From: JAALLB01 sp017643495
Lineage (GTDB): Bacteria; Pseudomonadota; Alphaproteobacteria; Rhizobiales; Rhizobiaceae
Reading direction: 5' to 3'
DNA length: 64,000 bases
Assembly: GCA_965216105.1 (NCBI GenBank)
Contig: OZ244147.1
Location: 558,001 to 622,000, forward strand
The position numbers were made by a program, and so were the translations under genes. Positions 16,682 through 24,821 of this stretch are shown here, piece after piece. The notes beneath the pieces were generated by a model. That model was not told the DNA's origin. It saw only the letters and a program-made list of their open reading frames with translations, and did no database searches. Position 1 is the stretch's first letter, and each line of letters begins with the position of its first letter.

Positions 16682-17935
16682 ATGCGCAAATTTTCCGCCT
16701 TCGCCGTTGCCCGTGAAGCCATGCGAGCCCACAAGGGATGGGAAAAGCAATGGGACAATCCGGAACCGAGAAATTCCTATGATGTTGTCATTGTTGGTGC
16801 CGGAGGGCACGGGCTGGCCACCGCCTATTATCTTGTCAAGGAACACGGCATCACCAATGTCGCGGTTCTAGAAAAAGGCTGGCTCGGTGGCGGCAATACG
16901 GGCCGCAACACAACAATCATTCGTTCAAACTATCTCTATGACGAGTCAGCCGGCCTTTACAATCATGCGTTAAAGCTGTGGGAAGGCCTGTCGCAGGACC
17001 TCAACTACAATGTCATGTTCTCGCAGCGCGGGGTGATGATGCTGGCCCACAATGTGCATGATGTGCAGGTAGCCCAGCGTCACGTGCATGCCAACCGCCT
17101 GAACGGGGTGGACAACCAGTGGGTTTCTCCCGAGGAGGCGAAGGAGTTCTGTCCGCCGCTCGACATATCCCGATCTGCCCGTTATCCGGTGATGGGTGCT
17201 GCATTGCAGAAGAAGGGCGGTGTGGCGCGACATGATGCTGTTGCCTGGGGCTATGCGCGGAAAGCGGCTGACATGGGTGTGCACATCATCCAGCAGTGCG
17301 AAGTAAACGGGATTGTCCGGAACGCCAATGGCGAGGTGACAGGGGTTGAGACAAGCCGGGGAGCGATCAAGGCCAAGAAAGTCGGTGTGGTTGCGGCTGG
17401 TCATACCTCGGTTCTCATGGATATGGCTGGCATCAGAATGCCGCTGGAAAGTTTTCCCTTGCAAGCGCTCGTCTCCGAGCCGGTCAAGCCGGTCTTCCCT
17501 TGTGTTGTCATGTCAAACACTGTTCACGCGTACATTTCCCAGTCTGACAAGGGCGAACTGGTAATTGGCGCGGGAACCGACCAGTATACATCATACTCAC
17601 AGACCGGCGGGCTACACATTTCCACGCACACACTCGAAGCAATTTGCGAACTGTTTCCAATGTTTACGCGCATGAAGATGCTGAGATCCTGGGGCGGTAT
17701 TGTTGATGTAACGCCGGACCGCTCGCCAATTCTTGCAAAAACACCCGTCAAGGGGCTGTACGTCAATTGCGGATGGGGAACAGGCGGGTTCAAGGCGACG
17801 CCGGGTTCGGGTCACGTATTTGCCCATACGATTGCCAAGGATGCGCCACACAAGATCAATGAAGGCTTCACACTGGAGCGGTTCCACAACGGCCGTTTGA
17901 TTGATGAAGCTGCCGCGGCTGCGGTTGCACACTGA
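16682..17935 (+). CDS. soxB: Sarcosine oxidase subunit beta
   Basis: A 417-residue FAD-binding beta subunit of heterotetrameric sarcosine oxidase. This cytoplasmic complex oxidises sarcosine to glycine and makes 5,10-methylene-tetrahydrofolate and H2O2. The start MRKFSAFAVAREAMRAHKGW is characteristic of SoxB and decides the ATG at 16682 over one 11 codons upstream. The dinucleotide site is DVVIVGAGGHGLATAYYL. The later segments GWLGGGNTGRNTTIIRSNY and NCGWGTGGFKATPGSG are typical. In studied homologues this subunit carries covalent FMN. It is the first gene of soxBDAG. Confidence 0.96.
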   Translation: MRKFSAFAVAREAMRAHKGWEKQWDNPEPRNSYDVVIVGAGGHGLATAYYLVKEHGITNVAVLEKGWLGGGNTGRNTTIIRSNYLYDESAGLYNHALKLWEGLSQDLNYNVMFSQRGVMMLAHNVHDVQVAQRHVHANRLNGVDNQWVSPEEAKEFCPPLDISRSARYPVMGAALQKKGGVARHDAVAWGYARKAADMGVHIIQQCEVNGIVRNANGEVTGVETSRGAIKAKKVGVVAAGHTSVLMDMAGIRMPLESFPLQALVSEPVKPVFPCVVMSNTVHAYISQSDKGELVIGAGTDQYTSYSQTGGLHISTHTLEAICELFPMFTRMKMLRSWGGIVDVTPDRSPILAKTPVKGLYVNCGWGTGGFKATPGSGHVFAHTIAKDAPHKINEGFTLERFHNGRLIDEAAAAAVAH

Positions 17936-17959
17936 TACAGGACGCAGGAAACCAAGAAC

Positions 17960-18334
17960 ATGTTGCTGATCCATTGTCCCTATTGTGAAGAAGACCGTCC
18001 GGAACTGGAGTTCCACGGTGAGGGCGAAGCCCATATTGAAAGGCCGTCAAACATGGCGGAATTGTCGAATGAAGATTTTGAAAAGTTCTTTTTCATTCGC
18101 GAAAACCAGAAAGGCATTGTTTTCGAGCGGTGGCGCCATCTTCACGGGTGCGGGCGGTTTTTCAATGCGGTACGGCATTCGGTGTCAGACAAATTCATCG
18201 CAACATACAAGGCTGGTGAAAAAAAGCCCAAACTGAAAAAGGCAGAAATTGACCGTGTTGCTCCTCCGGCGAAAAACACACCGGCGAACGAACCGGTCTG
18301 GACAGTTGGAAAAGAGGACGAGGACCGCTCATGA
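17960..18334 (+). CDS. soxD: Sarcosine oxidase subunit delta
   Basis: A 124-residue delta subunit, which binds structural zinc. The N-terminal LLIHCPYCEEDRPELEFHGE gives a CxxC pair and a His, and HGCGRFFNAVRHSVSDKF supplies further ligand candidates. The tail after about residue 90 (KKPKLKKAEIDRVAPP and on) is charged, and the protein is somewhat longer than the shortest characterised delta subunits. The start lies 24 bases after the soxB stop, and the gene ends in a four-base overlap with soxA. This matches the standard soxBDAG order. Confidence 0.94.
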   Translation: MLLIHCPYCEEDRPELEFHGEGEAHIERPSNMAELSNEDFEKFFFIRENQKGIVFERWRHLHGCGRFFNAVRHSVSDKFIATYKAGEKKPKLKKAEIDRVAPPAKNTPANEPVWTVGKEDEDRS

Positions 18335-21300
18335 CAACGCCGAAAACAAACACCGGTGCAAACCGTGTTGCCGGAAAAGGCCGTCTTTCTCCCTCAAGGA
18401 CAGTGTCATTCACTTTTGACGGAAAACGCTTGAACGCAATCGAGGGAGATACGCTGGCATCGGCCTTGCTGGCGAACGGGATTCACCTTGCCGGGCGTTC
18501 CTTCAAATACCACCGTCCCCGGGGAATTCTTGCAGCGGGAGCCGAGGAACCGAACGCGTTGATCGAGATTTCCCGGGACAATGCACGTCGCCAGCCCAAT
18601 GTGCGCGCGACTGTCCAGGAAGTGTTTGATGGCATGATTGCAAAAAGCCAGAACCGGTTTCCGTCGCTCGAGTTTGACTTCGGAGCGGTGAATGACGGGC
18701 TTGGCCGCTTTTTTCCTGCCGGTTTTTACTACAAGACCTTCATGTGGCCGCAAAAAGCCTGGGACAAGCTTTATGAGCCGGTTATCCGCAATGCTGCGGG
18801 GCTGGGTGAAGCACCCACGGAAGCCGATCCTGATCATTATGCCAATCGCTATGAACACTGCGAAGTGCTTGTGATTGGCGGCGGCCCTGCCGGTCTTGCT
18901 GCAGCCCTTACCGCTGCGCAGTCCGGCAAGCGCGTCATGCTGGTCGATGAGAACGCAGAGTTTGGCGGCTCCCTGCTTGCCGATGCAGAAAGCACGATCG
19001 ACAACCAGCCAGCGTCGAAATGGGCGGATGCTGCTTGCCGGACGCTTTCAAACCTTGAAAATGTGACACTTCTGAACCGGACCACGGCATTCGGTTATTA
19101 TAGTCAGAACATGGTAACGCTCGTGCAACGGGTGACCGAACACATGGCCCGTCCGGATCCGGATTTGCCAAGAGAGCGGTTGTGGCAGGTACGTGCGCAA
19201 CAGGTCATTCTGGCAACGGGTGCAATTGAGCGCCATCTTGTCTTTCCGGACAATGACCGGCCGGGTATCATGATGGCCTCGGCGGCCCAGGTATATCTCA
19301 ATCGATATGGTGTCATTCCGGGCAGCAATGTTGCGGTCTACACCGCCTGCGATTCAGCATGGCAGGCGGCATTTGATCTGAAAGAGGCCGGCGTCAACAT
19401 TCCGGCGATTATCGATTTGCGGGAAGGTGTTGACGCTGCTCTTCTTGAAAGGGCCACAAAACTCGGCATCAAGGTGAAGACCGGTCATGCGGTCACCGGG
19501 ACAAGCGGTCGGTTGCGCGTCCGTTCGATCAAGATTGAACCGGTGAACGGCACCGGAGCCCACGAGATTGCCGTCGACTGCCTGCTGATGTCGGGAGGCT
19601 GGACCCCTTCTGTTCATTTGTTTTCACAGTCTCGCGGACGCGTTGCATTTGATGAAAAGACCGGAGCATTTCTGCCGGACATCTACATGGATGAATGCGA
19701 GTCGATTGGAGCATGCAACGGAACATTTGACCTTGGTGAGTTGCTTGTTGAGGCCCAGGCGGCGGCCGTGAATGCGGTTGCTTCGTGTGGTGTGAAACTG
19801 CGCAAACCCAAGGCACCCAAGGTTGAAAATGCACCGTCCATGAGCGGCTTTCACATAGGTGCTGCAAAAGGGGCGGGACCTGACGACTTTACCAAGGCAT
19901 TCATCGACTTCCAGAACGATGTGACCGCCAAGGATATTCGCCTGGCAGTACGCGAGGGATTTCACTCCATCGAGCATGTGAAACGTTATACGACGACCGG
20001 CATGGCAACGGATCAGGGCAAGATGTCTAACATGCACGGTCTTGCCATAGCGGCAGACACACTTGGCAAGTCCATACCCGAGGTTGGCCTGACGACTTTC
20101 CGTGCACCTTTCACTCCGGTTACGTTCGGGGCGTTGATCGGGCATGCACGTGGCGAGTTGTTTGATGTGACACGCCGGACGCCGATGCATGGATGGGCCG
20201 AGGAAAACGGTGCCGTTTTTGAGGATGTCGGTAACTGGAAACGCGCTTGGTATTATCCGCAGACCGGTGAGGACATGGCAGCTGCTGTTGCGCGTGAATG
20301 CAAGACAACGCGTGAAATTGCGGGCATTTTCGATGCTTCAACGCTTGGAAAGATTGAAGTGGTTGGGCCCGACGCCGTCAAGTTCATGAACATGATGTAC
20401 ACCAATCCGTGGGACAAGCTTGCTGTCGGGCGTTGCCGCTACGGCATCATGTGTCGCGAGGACGGGTTCATCTATGACGATGGCGTTGTGGCGCGGCTTG
20501 CAGAAGATCGCTTTCACGTGACGACGACGACCGGTGGTGCCCCACGTGTACTCAACATGATGGAAGACTATCTGCAGACCGAGTTTCCTGACTGGAAAGT
20601 GTGGCTTACCTCGACCAGCGAGCAATGGGCCGTGATTGCCCTCAATGGGCCAAAAGCACGCGAGATCATTGAGCCATTGGTTGAGGGGATTGATCTTGCG
20701 AACGCGGCCAAGCCGCACATGAGTGTTTCGCACGGAAAGATTTGCGGTGTTAAAACGCGATTGATGCGTATCTCCTTTACCGGGGAAACCGGTTTCGAGA
20801 TCAATGTCCCTGCCGATTACGGACGGTCCGTGTGGGAGGCGATCTGGGAGCGGGGTTCGAAACTTGGAATGTGCGCTTACGGTACCGAGACCATGCACGT
20901 GCTTCGGGCGGAAAAAGGCTACATCATTGTCGGCCAGGATACTGATGGCACTGTTAGCCCAAAGGATGCAGGCGTTGCTTGGGCGGTTGGCAAGAAAAAG
21001 ACGGATTTTGTCGGCATCAAGGGAATGCAGAGACCTGATCTCATCGGGCCGAACCGGCGCGAGCTTGTCGGGTTGAAGACGCTTGACCCCAAAGTGGTGC
21101 TGGAAGAGGGTGCGCAGATTGTCGACAACCCCAATCATCCGGTCCCAATGCCGATGATCGGACATGTGACGTCGTCATACTGGTCGGAAAACCTTGGCCA
21201 TTCGATTGCGTTGGCGCTTGTCGAGAATGGTCATGGCCGGACCGGCGAGAAAATATTCATACCCATGCCCGACGAAACCATTGCTGCCGAAATATGCAGC

Positions 21301-21342
21301 CCGATATTTTTCGATCCCGAGGGAGGCCGCATCAATGGTTGA
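18331..21342 (+). CDS. soxA: Sarcosine oxidase subunit alpha
   Basis: A 1003-residue alpha subunit. It starts with a ferredoxin-like lobe (FTFDGKRLNAIEGDTLASAL, then GRSFKYHRPRG). An FAD/NAD dinucleotide domain follows from about residue 175 (VLVIGGGPAGLAAALTAAQS), with a second Rossmann segment near 330. The C-terminal 400 residues form a GcvT-like folate-binding domain (DFVGIKGMQRPDL and FTGETGFEINVP). This domain accepts the methyl-derived carbon from sarcosine onto tetrahydrofolate. Length matches the family. The start is coupled to soxD, and the stop overlaps soxG by eight bases. Confidence 0.96.
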   Translation: MTTPKTNTGANRVAGKGRLSPSRTVSFTFDGKRLNAIEGDTLASALLANGIHLAGRSFKYHRPRGILAAGAEEPNALIEISRDNARRQPNVRATVQEVFDGMIAKSQNRFPSLEFDFGAVNDGLGRFFPAGFYYKTFMWPQKAWDKLYEPVIRNAAGLGEAPTEADPDHYANRYEHCEVLVIGGGPAGLAAALTAAQSGKRVMLVDENAEFGGSLLADAESTIDNQPASKWADAACRTLSNLENVTLLNRTTAFGYYSQNMVTLVQRVTEHMARPDPDLPRERLWQVRAQQVILATGAIERHLVFPDNDRPGIMMASAAQVYLNRYGVIPGSNVAVYTACDSAWQAAFDLKEAGVNIPAIIDLREGVDAALLERATKLGIKVKTGHAVTGTSGRLRVRSIKIEPVNGTGAHEIAVDCLLMSGGWTPSVHLFSQSRGRVAFDEKTGAFLPDIYMDECESIGACNGTFDLGELLVEAQAAAVNAVASCGVKLRKPKAPKVENAPSMSGFHIGAAKGAGPDDFTKAFIDFQNDVTAKDIRLAVREGFHSIEHVKRYTTTGMATDQGKMSNMHGLAIAADTLGKSIPEVGLTTFRAPFTPVTFGALIGHARGELFDVTRRTPMHGWAEENGAVFEDVGNWKRAWYYPQTGEDMAAAVARECKTTREIAGIFDASTLGKIEVVGPDAVKFMNMMYTNPWDKLAVGRCRYGIMCREDGFIYDDGVVARLAEDRFHVTTTTGGAPRVLNMMEDYLQTEFPDWKVWLTSTSEQWAVIALNGPKAREIIEPLVEGIDLANAAKPHMSVSHGKICGVKTRLMRISFTGETGFEINVPADYGRSVWEAIWERGSKLGMCAYGTETMHVLRAEKGYIIVGQDTDGTVSPKDAGVAWAVGKKKTDFVGIKGMQRPDLIGPNRRELVGLKTLDPKVVLEEGAQIVDNPNHPVPMPMIGHVTSSYWSENLGHSIALALVENGHGRTGEKIFIPMPDETIAAEICSPIFFDPEGGRING

Positions 21343-21883
21343 GGCAGCAACGCGACTATATCCGCTGACCTGCAGGGAGTTCGCAGGCAATGGCGTTAAC
21401 ATGCGGCTCCTTGATGGTGAACATGAGCGCATTTCCCTGCGGGCTGACGATGCAGCAGTTGCAGGACTGGGGGCGGCCATTGGCCTGGAACTGCCGACAA
21501 TACCTGGCGGTGTTGCATTGGCTGACGGCCTTTCTGCGCTCTGGCTCGGTCCGGACGAATGGTTGATCATGGCGGAAAAGGGTGCGGGGATTGAAGACAA
21601 ACTCAATTCCGTGACAACCGGTCTTTATTCTGTGGTTTCCATCAATCACCGCAACACGGCAATCCTTGTTTATGGTGCCAATGCTGTAAACGCGCTGAAT
21701 GGCGGGTGTCCGCGGGACCTTTCCCTGGAGGCATTTCCGGCAGGAACTTGTTCGCGTACAATCATTGGCAAGGCAGAGGTCGTGCTGTGGCGAACAGACA
21801 CCCAATCGTTTCATGTTGAGTGTTGGCGTTCATTTTCCGACTATGTCTGGAAATTTCTTGTTGAGGCAGCTCGCTGCGCCTGA
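21335..21883 (+). CDS. soxG: Sarcosine oxidase subunit gamma
   Basis: A 182-residue gamma subunit, the small GcvT-related partner of alpha. It contains GVALADGLSALWLGPDEWLI and SINHRNTAILVYGANAVNAL, the conserved core of the family. It ends with the typical SFHVECWRSFSDYVWKFL. The ATG at 21335 overlaps the soxA stop by eight bases. An open frame extends upstream inside soxA but is not conserved-looking. No folate-pathway gene (purU, folD, glyA) follows, unlike in many sox operons. Confidence 0.92.
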   Translation: MVEAATRLYPLTCREFAGNGVNMRLLDGEHERISLRADDAAVAGLGAAIGLELPTIPGGVALADGLSALWLGPDEWLIMAEKGAGIEDKLNSVTTGLYSVVSINHRNTAILVYGANAVNALNGGCPRDLSLEAFPAGTCSRTIIGKAEVVLWRTDTQSFHVECWRSFSDYVWKFLVEAARCA

Positions 21884-21960
21884 TTGCAAGTGTTCGCTGA
21901 CATGATGGGAAAGTCGTGCTAGGCAGCAACGGTCCATCCTACAGCAAGAAGGGCTGTTCA

Positions 21961-23166
21961 GTGCACCATATCAATCGCCTTGTGCTCAATTTTCCGGGTT
22001 TCGAGACAACCGGAGCAATACACCAGATTGACCGCTTGAGTGCGGGTGCTGAAAAAACATCCAGCTTGTGGGGGTTCAAAACTGCGCGCGGTGATGCGAA
22101 ATCCACACCGGACGGGACGAAAACGGTTGCAGAGTTTGAATCGACAGGAGAGGGGTGGTCTGCCAGTACCAGATTTGTACAGTTTTCATGGTCTGACATT
22201 ATCGAGAAATATGAAAACGAATCCTATCCGCAGAGCCTGTTTCACAACTTCCCGAAATATTTTTCCTTTTTTCTCGACAAATCGGTTAGAAAATATCGTG
22301 AAGCCAGCCTCCGCTACTGGGGCTTCACTATCTATCCGATCCTGATGATGGTTGCCTTTGCGATTGTTTCCTGGTTCGCGGTTTCCGCACTATTCTCCCT
22401 GATTTTTCCCGGTGTTGAACTGCACTGGCTGTTTCAGGCCTTTACCGCTTTCGGTCTCTTTCTCGTTCTCTGCAAATGGCCGGGTGACCTTGCCTACATG
22501 AACCTGTCGGTGAACGATTGGGGTTTTGCGCGTGACATGGTGAGTGGTTCCAATCCCGAAATCGAGAAACGTTACGAGATATTTGCCAGTCAGGTCATTC
22601 GGGAAATCACTTCATCCAGTCATGATGAAATCATCATCGTCGGCCACAGCTTCGGGTCGGTCTGGGCTGTTGCGGCACTGGCCAATGCACTTGAAAAGAA
22701 GCCAAAACTGTTGCGTGGCAAACGGGTCACGTTTCTGGCCCTTGGTTCAAGCCTCCTGAAAATTGCACTGGTCAGGCGTGCAAAGAAATTTCGCGTCTGG
22801 GTTCGGCATGTGGTCGGTCTCGACAACCTCGTCTGGCATGAAATCCAGACCAAGACGGATTTCATCTCCTTTTACAAATCCGATCCGTTTGAGCCGATTG
22901 AAACCTTCAATACTGCTGAGGATATTGCGGCCGACGTTATTGTGCACCGGGTCAATTTCCGCAAGGCGCTCGGCAAAAGGCGACTGAAGAAAATGAGGCG
23001 GTCAATGTATTTGGCACACCGGCAATACATTTTATACATGGACAACCGGGTTCATTTTGATTTCCAGTTGCGCCTTTTCGGGCCATTTTATGCAGACCAG
23101 CTTGCGCGCGATACAGAACTCACTGTAAATCACGACTACCTCCCCCAAGCCAGCAACAAGGAATGA
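21961..23166 (+). CDS. Membrane-associated alpha/beta hydrolase-like protein
   Basis: About 401 residues. The N terminus (HHINRLVLNFPGFE) looks like the first strand of an alpha/beta hydrolase. The nucleophile elbow IIIVGHSFGSVWAVAALANA appears near the middle. Between them lie two probable transmembrane segments (YPILMMVAFAIVSWFAVSAL and the stretch FQAFTAFGLFLVLCKW). The GTG at 21961 is favoured because AAGAAGGG lies seven bases upstream and the fold starts there; a GTG at 21916 is possible. I do not recognise a named family. It follows the sox operon on the same strand and is 10 bases from the ICMT-like gene. Confidence 0.65.
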   Translation: MHHINRLVLNFPGFETTGAIHQIDRLSAGAEKTSSLWGFKTARGDAKSTPDGTKTVAEFESTGEGWSASTRFVQFSWSDIIEKYENESYPQSLFHNFPKYFSFFLDKSVRKYREASLRYWGFTIYPILMMVAFAIVSWFAVSALFSLIFPGVELHWLFQAFTAFGLFLVLCKWPGDLAYMNLSVNDWGFARDMVSGSNPEIEKRYEIFASQVIREITSSSHDEIIIVGHSFGSVWAVAALANALEKKPKLLRGKRVTFLALGSSLLKIALVRRAKKFRVWVRHVVGLDNLVWHEIQTKTDFISFYKSDPFEPIETFNTAEDIAADVIVHRVNFRKALGKRRLKKMRRSMYLAHRQYILYMDNRVHFDFQLRLFGPFYADQLARDTELTVNHDYLPQASNKE

Positions 23167-23176
23167 CGGCACCGCA

Positions 23177-23791
23177 ATGGACATAGAACTGCTAGCCCGA
23201 CTTACATGGATTGTATTCATCATTGCATGGGGTGTTATCCGCTTTCGCCCCAACATGAAGTCACGAAAAACCTCTGTCGCGATCAAATCCCGTACAGCCA
23301 GCGAACGCTTCTCAATGGTCGTTTCATCGTTCGGTCTTGGATATATACCGGGTTATTGGGTAATTGCCGGTCTGCTCACCGATTTTGGAATCACCAACCA
23401 CCTCGCACGGTTTGATTACGAACCCAACCTGATTTTGACGCTGGTCGGCTTTCTTTGCCTGTTCCTGTCACTGCGGCTGTTTCGCCTTACGCACAAGGCA
23501 CTTGGCAAGATGTGGTCGCACAGCCTTGACCTCCGGGAAGGGCACAAGCTGGTTACAACCGGGATCTACGAGAAAGTCCGCCATCCGATGTACACGGCGT
23601 TCTGGATGTGGGCGATTGGTGCAGCATTCCTCTTGCCGAACTGGGTTGCAGGCCTTTCCGGCATTATCGGTTTTGGCATGCTGTACTCCCTTCGTGTAAA
23701 CCAGGAAGAAAAGCTGATGCTCTCCGAGTTTGGCGAGGAATACGAAGCATACATGAAGCGGACAAAACGTGTAATTCCGGGCATTTACTGA
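23177..23791 (+). CDS. Isoprenylcysteine carboxyl methyltransferase-family membrane protein
   Basis: A 204-residue integral membrane protein with about five hydrophobic segments and the ICMT/PEMT-type C-terminal signature: LVTTGIYEKVRHPMYTAFWM, then NQEEKLMLSEFGEEYEAYMK and RVIPG. In this family the RHP(M/L)Y and E-E motifs bind S-adenosylmethionine at the membrane face. Bacterial members methylate lipids or small hydrophobic acceptors, usually unknown. It is 10 bases downstream of the membrane hydrolase and likely co-transcribed with it. Confidence 0.8.
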   Translation: MDIELLARLTWIVFIIAWGVIRFRPNMKSRKTSVAIKSRTASERFSMVVSSFGLGYIPGYWVIAGLLTDFGITNHLARFDYEPNLILTLVGFLCLFLSLRLFRLTHKALGKMWSHSLDLREGHKLVTTGIYEKVRHPMYTAFWMWAIGAAFLLPNWVAGLSGIIGFGMLYSLRVNQEEKLMLSEFGEEYEAYMKRTKRVIPGIY

Positions 23792-23952
23792 GTGAAGCTT
23801 TCCGGCAATTCCTGCAAGGGTGTGACCTGAATTCCCCACTGCCACATTTTCTTCGCAATCTGTTCACCTTACGATTGAAATTAACAGTTTGTTCAGCATA
23901 AAAGGATTTTGTTAGGCACGCCCCCGAATTTCATTTGACGGACTTTTTATCC

Positions 23953-24699
23953 ATGCTTCATGGCCCCAAAAATTTTCTTGCCCTTCTTTTGGCCGGTTCT
24001 GTACTGGCTGCCTGTGCATCTTCAGGAACTTCCAGCAATAACAGTGACCAGAAGGCGCTTGCCAAAAACAAGGATGGCAAGACCAATGTAAAGATTGAGT
24101 CGGTCAAACCGATCCGGACAGCGCTTTCACAACGGCCCAGCGAGATCAATATTTCCGTCAATGGAAGAGTAACCCGCACCGGTGAAGTCTATCTGTTGCG
24201 CGGACTTGCCAATGTTTTCTCGCGCGGCATGGATACAATGGGTGCCAAAATGGTGCGTCGCGGGCTGGATGCCCGGGTTTACAACCATGCAGCATGGCGT
24301 GAACTGGCAGACAATATTGTTGCGCGCAAGAAACTGAAGGAAGTCTCATATCCGATCGTCATCATGGGACATTCGCTGGGTGCCAATGCATCCATGCAGA
24401 TGGCAAAATATCTTGGCGACCGCGGGGTGAAGGTTTCCTATGTCGTCGGATTTGACCCGACCGTGACAACAAGCGTCGGCAAGAACGTTGACCGGGTGAT
24501 CAATTTCTATCTGCCCAATGATTCCAATTCAAACATTGTGCGCAAGGCTCCCGGTTTCCGCGGTACAATGAAGAACATCAATGTGCGGGGTGTTCGCGGG
24601 GTGACGCATACAACGATCGAGAAAGATGCCAAGTTCCACGCCGATGTCATTGGCCGGACGCTCTCTCTCACAAAGAAACGCAGAAAAGCCCGTAGCTGA
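23953..24699 (+). CDS. Lipoprotein with alpha/beta hydrolase fold
   Basis: A 248-residue protein with a lipoprotein signal (FLALLLAGSVLAAC, lipobox Cys21) followed by a Ser/Asn-rich linker. The catalytic-type elbow PIVIMGHSLGANASMQMAKY is at about residue 140, and VSYVVGFDPT follows. The ATG at 23953 gives a proper signal peptide; a TTG six codons upstream is less likely. It probably acts in the periplasm as an esterase or thioesterase-like enzyme; the substrate is unknown. It is monocistronic by spacing, with 161 bases to the gene before it. Confidence 0.75.
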   Translation: MLHGPKNFLALLLAGSVLAACASSGTSSNNSDQKALAKNKDGKTNVKIESVKPIRTALSQRPSEINISVNGRVTRTGEVYLLRGLANVFSRGMDTMGAKMVRRGLDARVYNHAAWRELADNIVARKKLKEVSYPIVIMGHSLGANASMQMAKYLGDRGVKVSYVVGFDPTVTTSVGKNVDRVINFYLPNDSNSNIVRKAPGFRGTMKNINVRGVRGVTHTTIEKDAKFHADVIGRTLSLTKKRRKARS

Positions 24700-24728
24700 G
24701 TTAACCAGCATCGCCCTGGCAAAACCAC

Positions 24729-24765
24729 AATCCTGACAGTTCAGGATCAGCAAATCAGCTGATCC
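24729..24765. terminator. Overlapping hairpins between convergent genes
   Basis: ATCCTGA-CAGT-TCAGGAT (24729-24746) and AGGATCAGC-AAATCA-GCTGATCCT (24742-24765) are two perfect stems that share AGGAT and cannot form together. The second is followed by CATTTT on the plus strand. The place, between a plus gene ending at 24699 and a minus gene ending at 24822, suits a bidirectional terminator, but the T-run is weak. Confidence 0.5.
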
Positions 24766-24821
24766 TCATTTTAATGTTGCTTGTTGATTTTGCCATCAAC
24801 GGGACAATGGGTTGTTGCTAC

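Noticed and set aside
13731..21883. Full creatinine-to-glycine pathway
   Set aside because: A creatininase-family gene and sarcosine oxidase are present, but no creatinase (M24 family) gene is in the window, and creatininase-family proteins have many other substrates.
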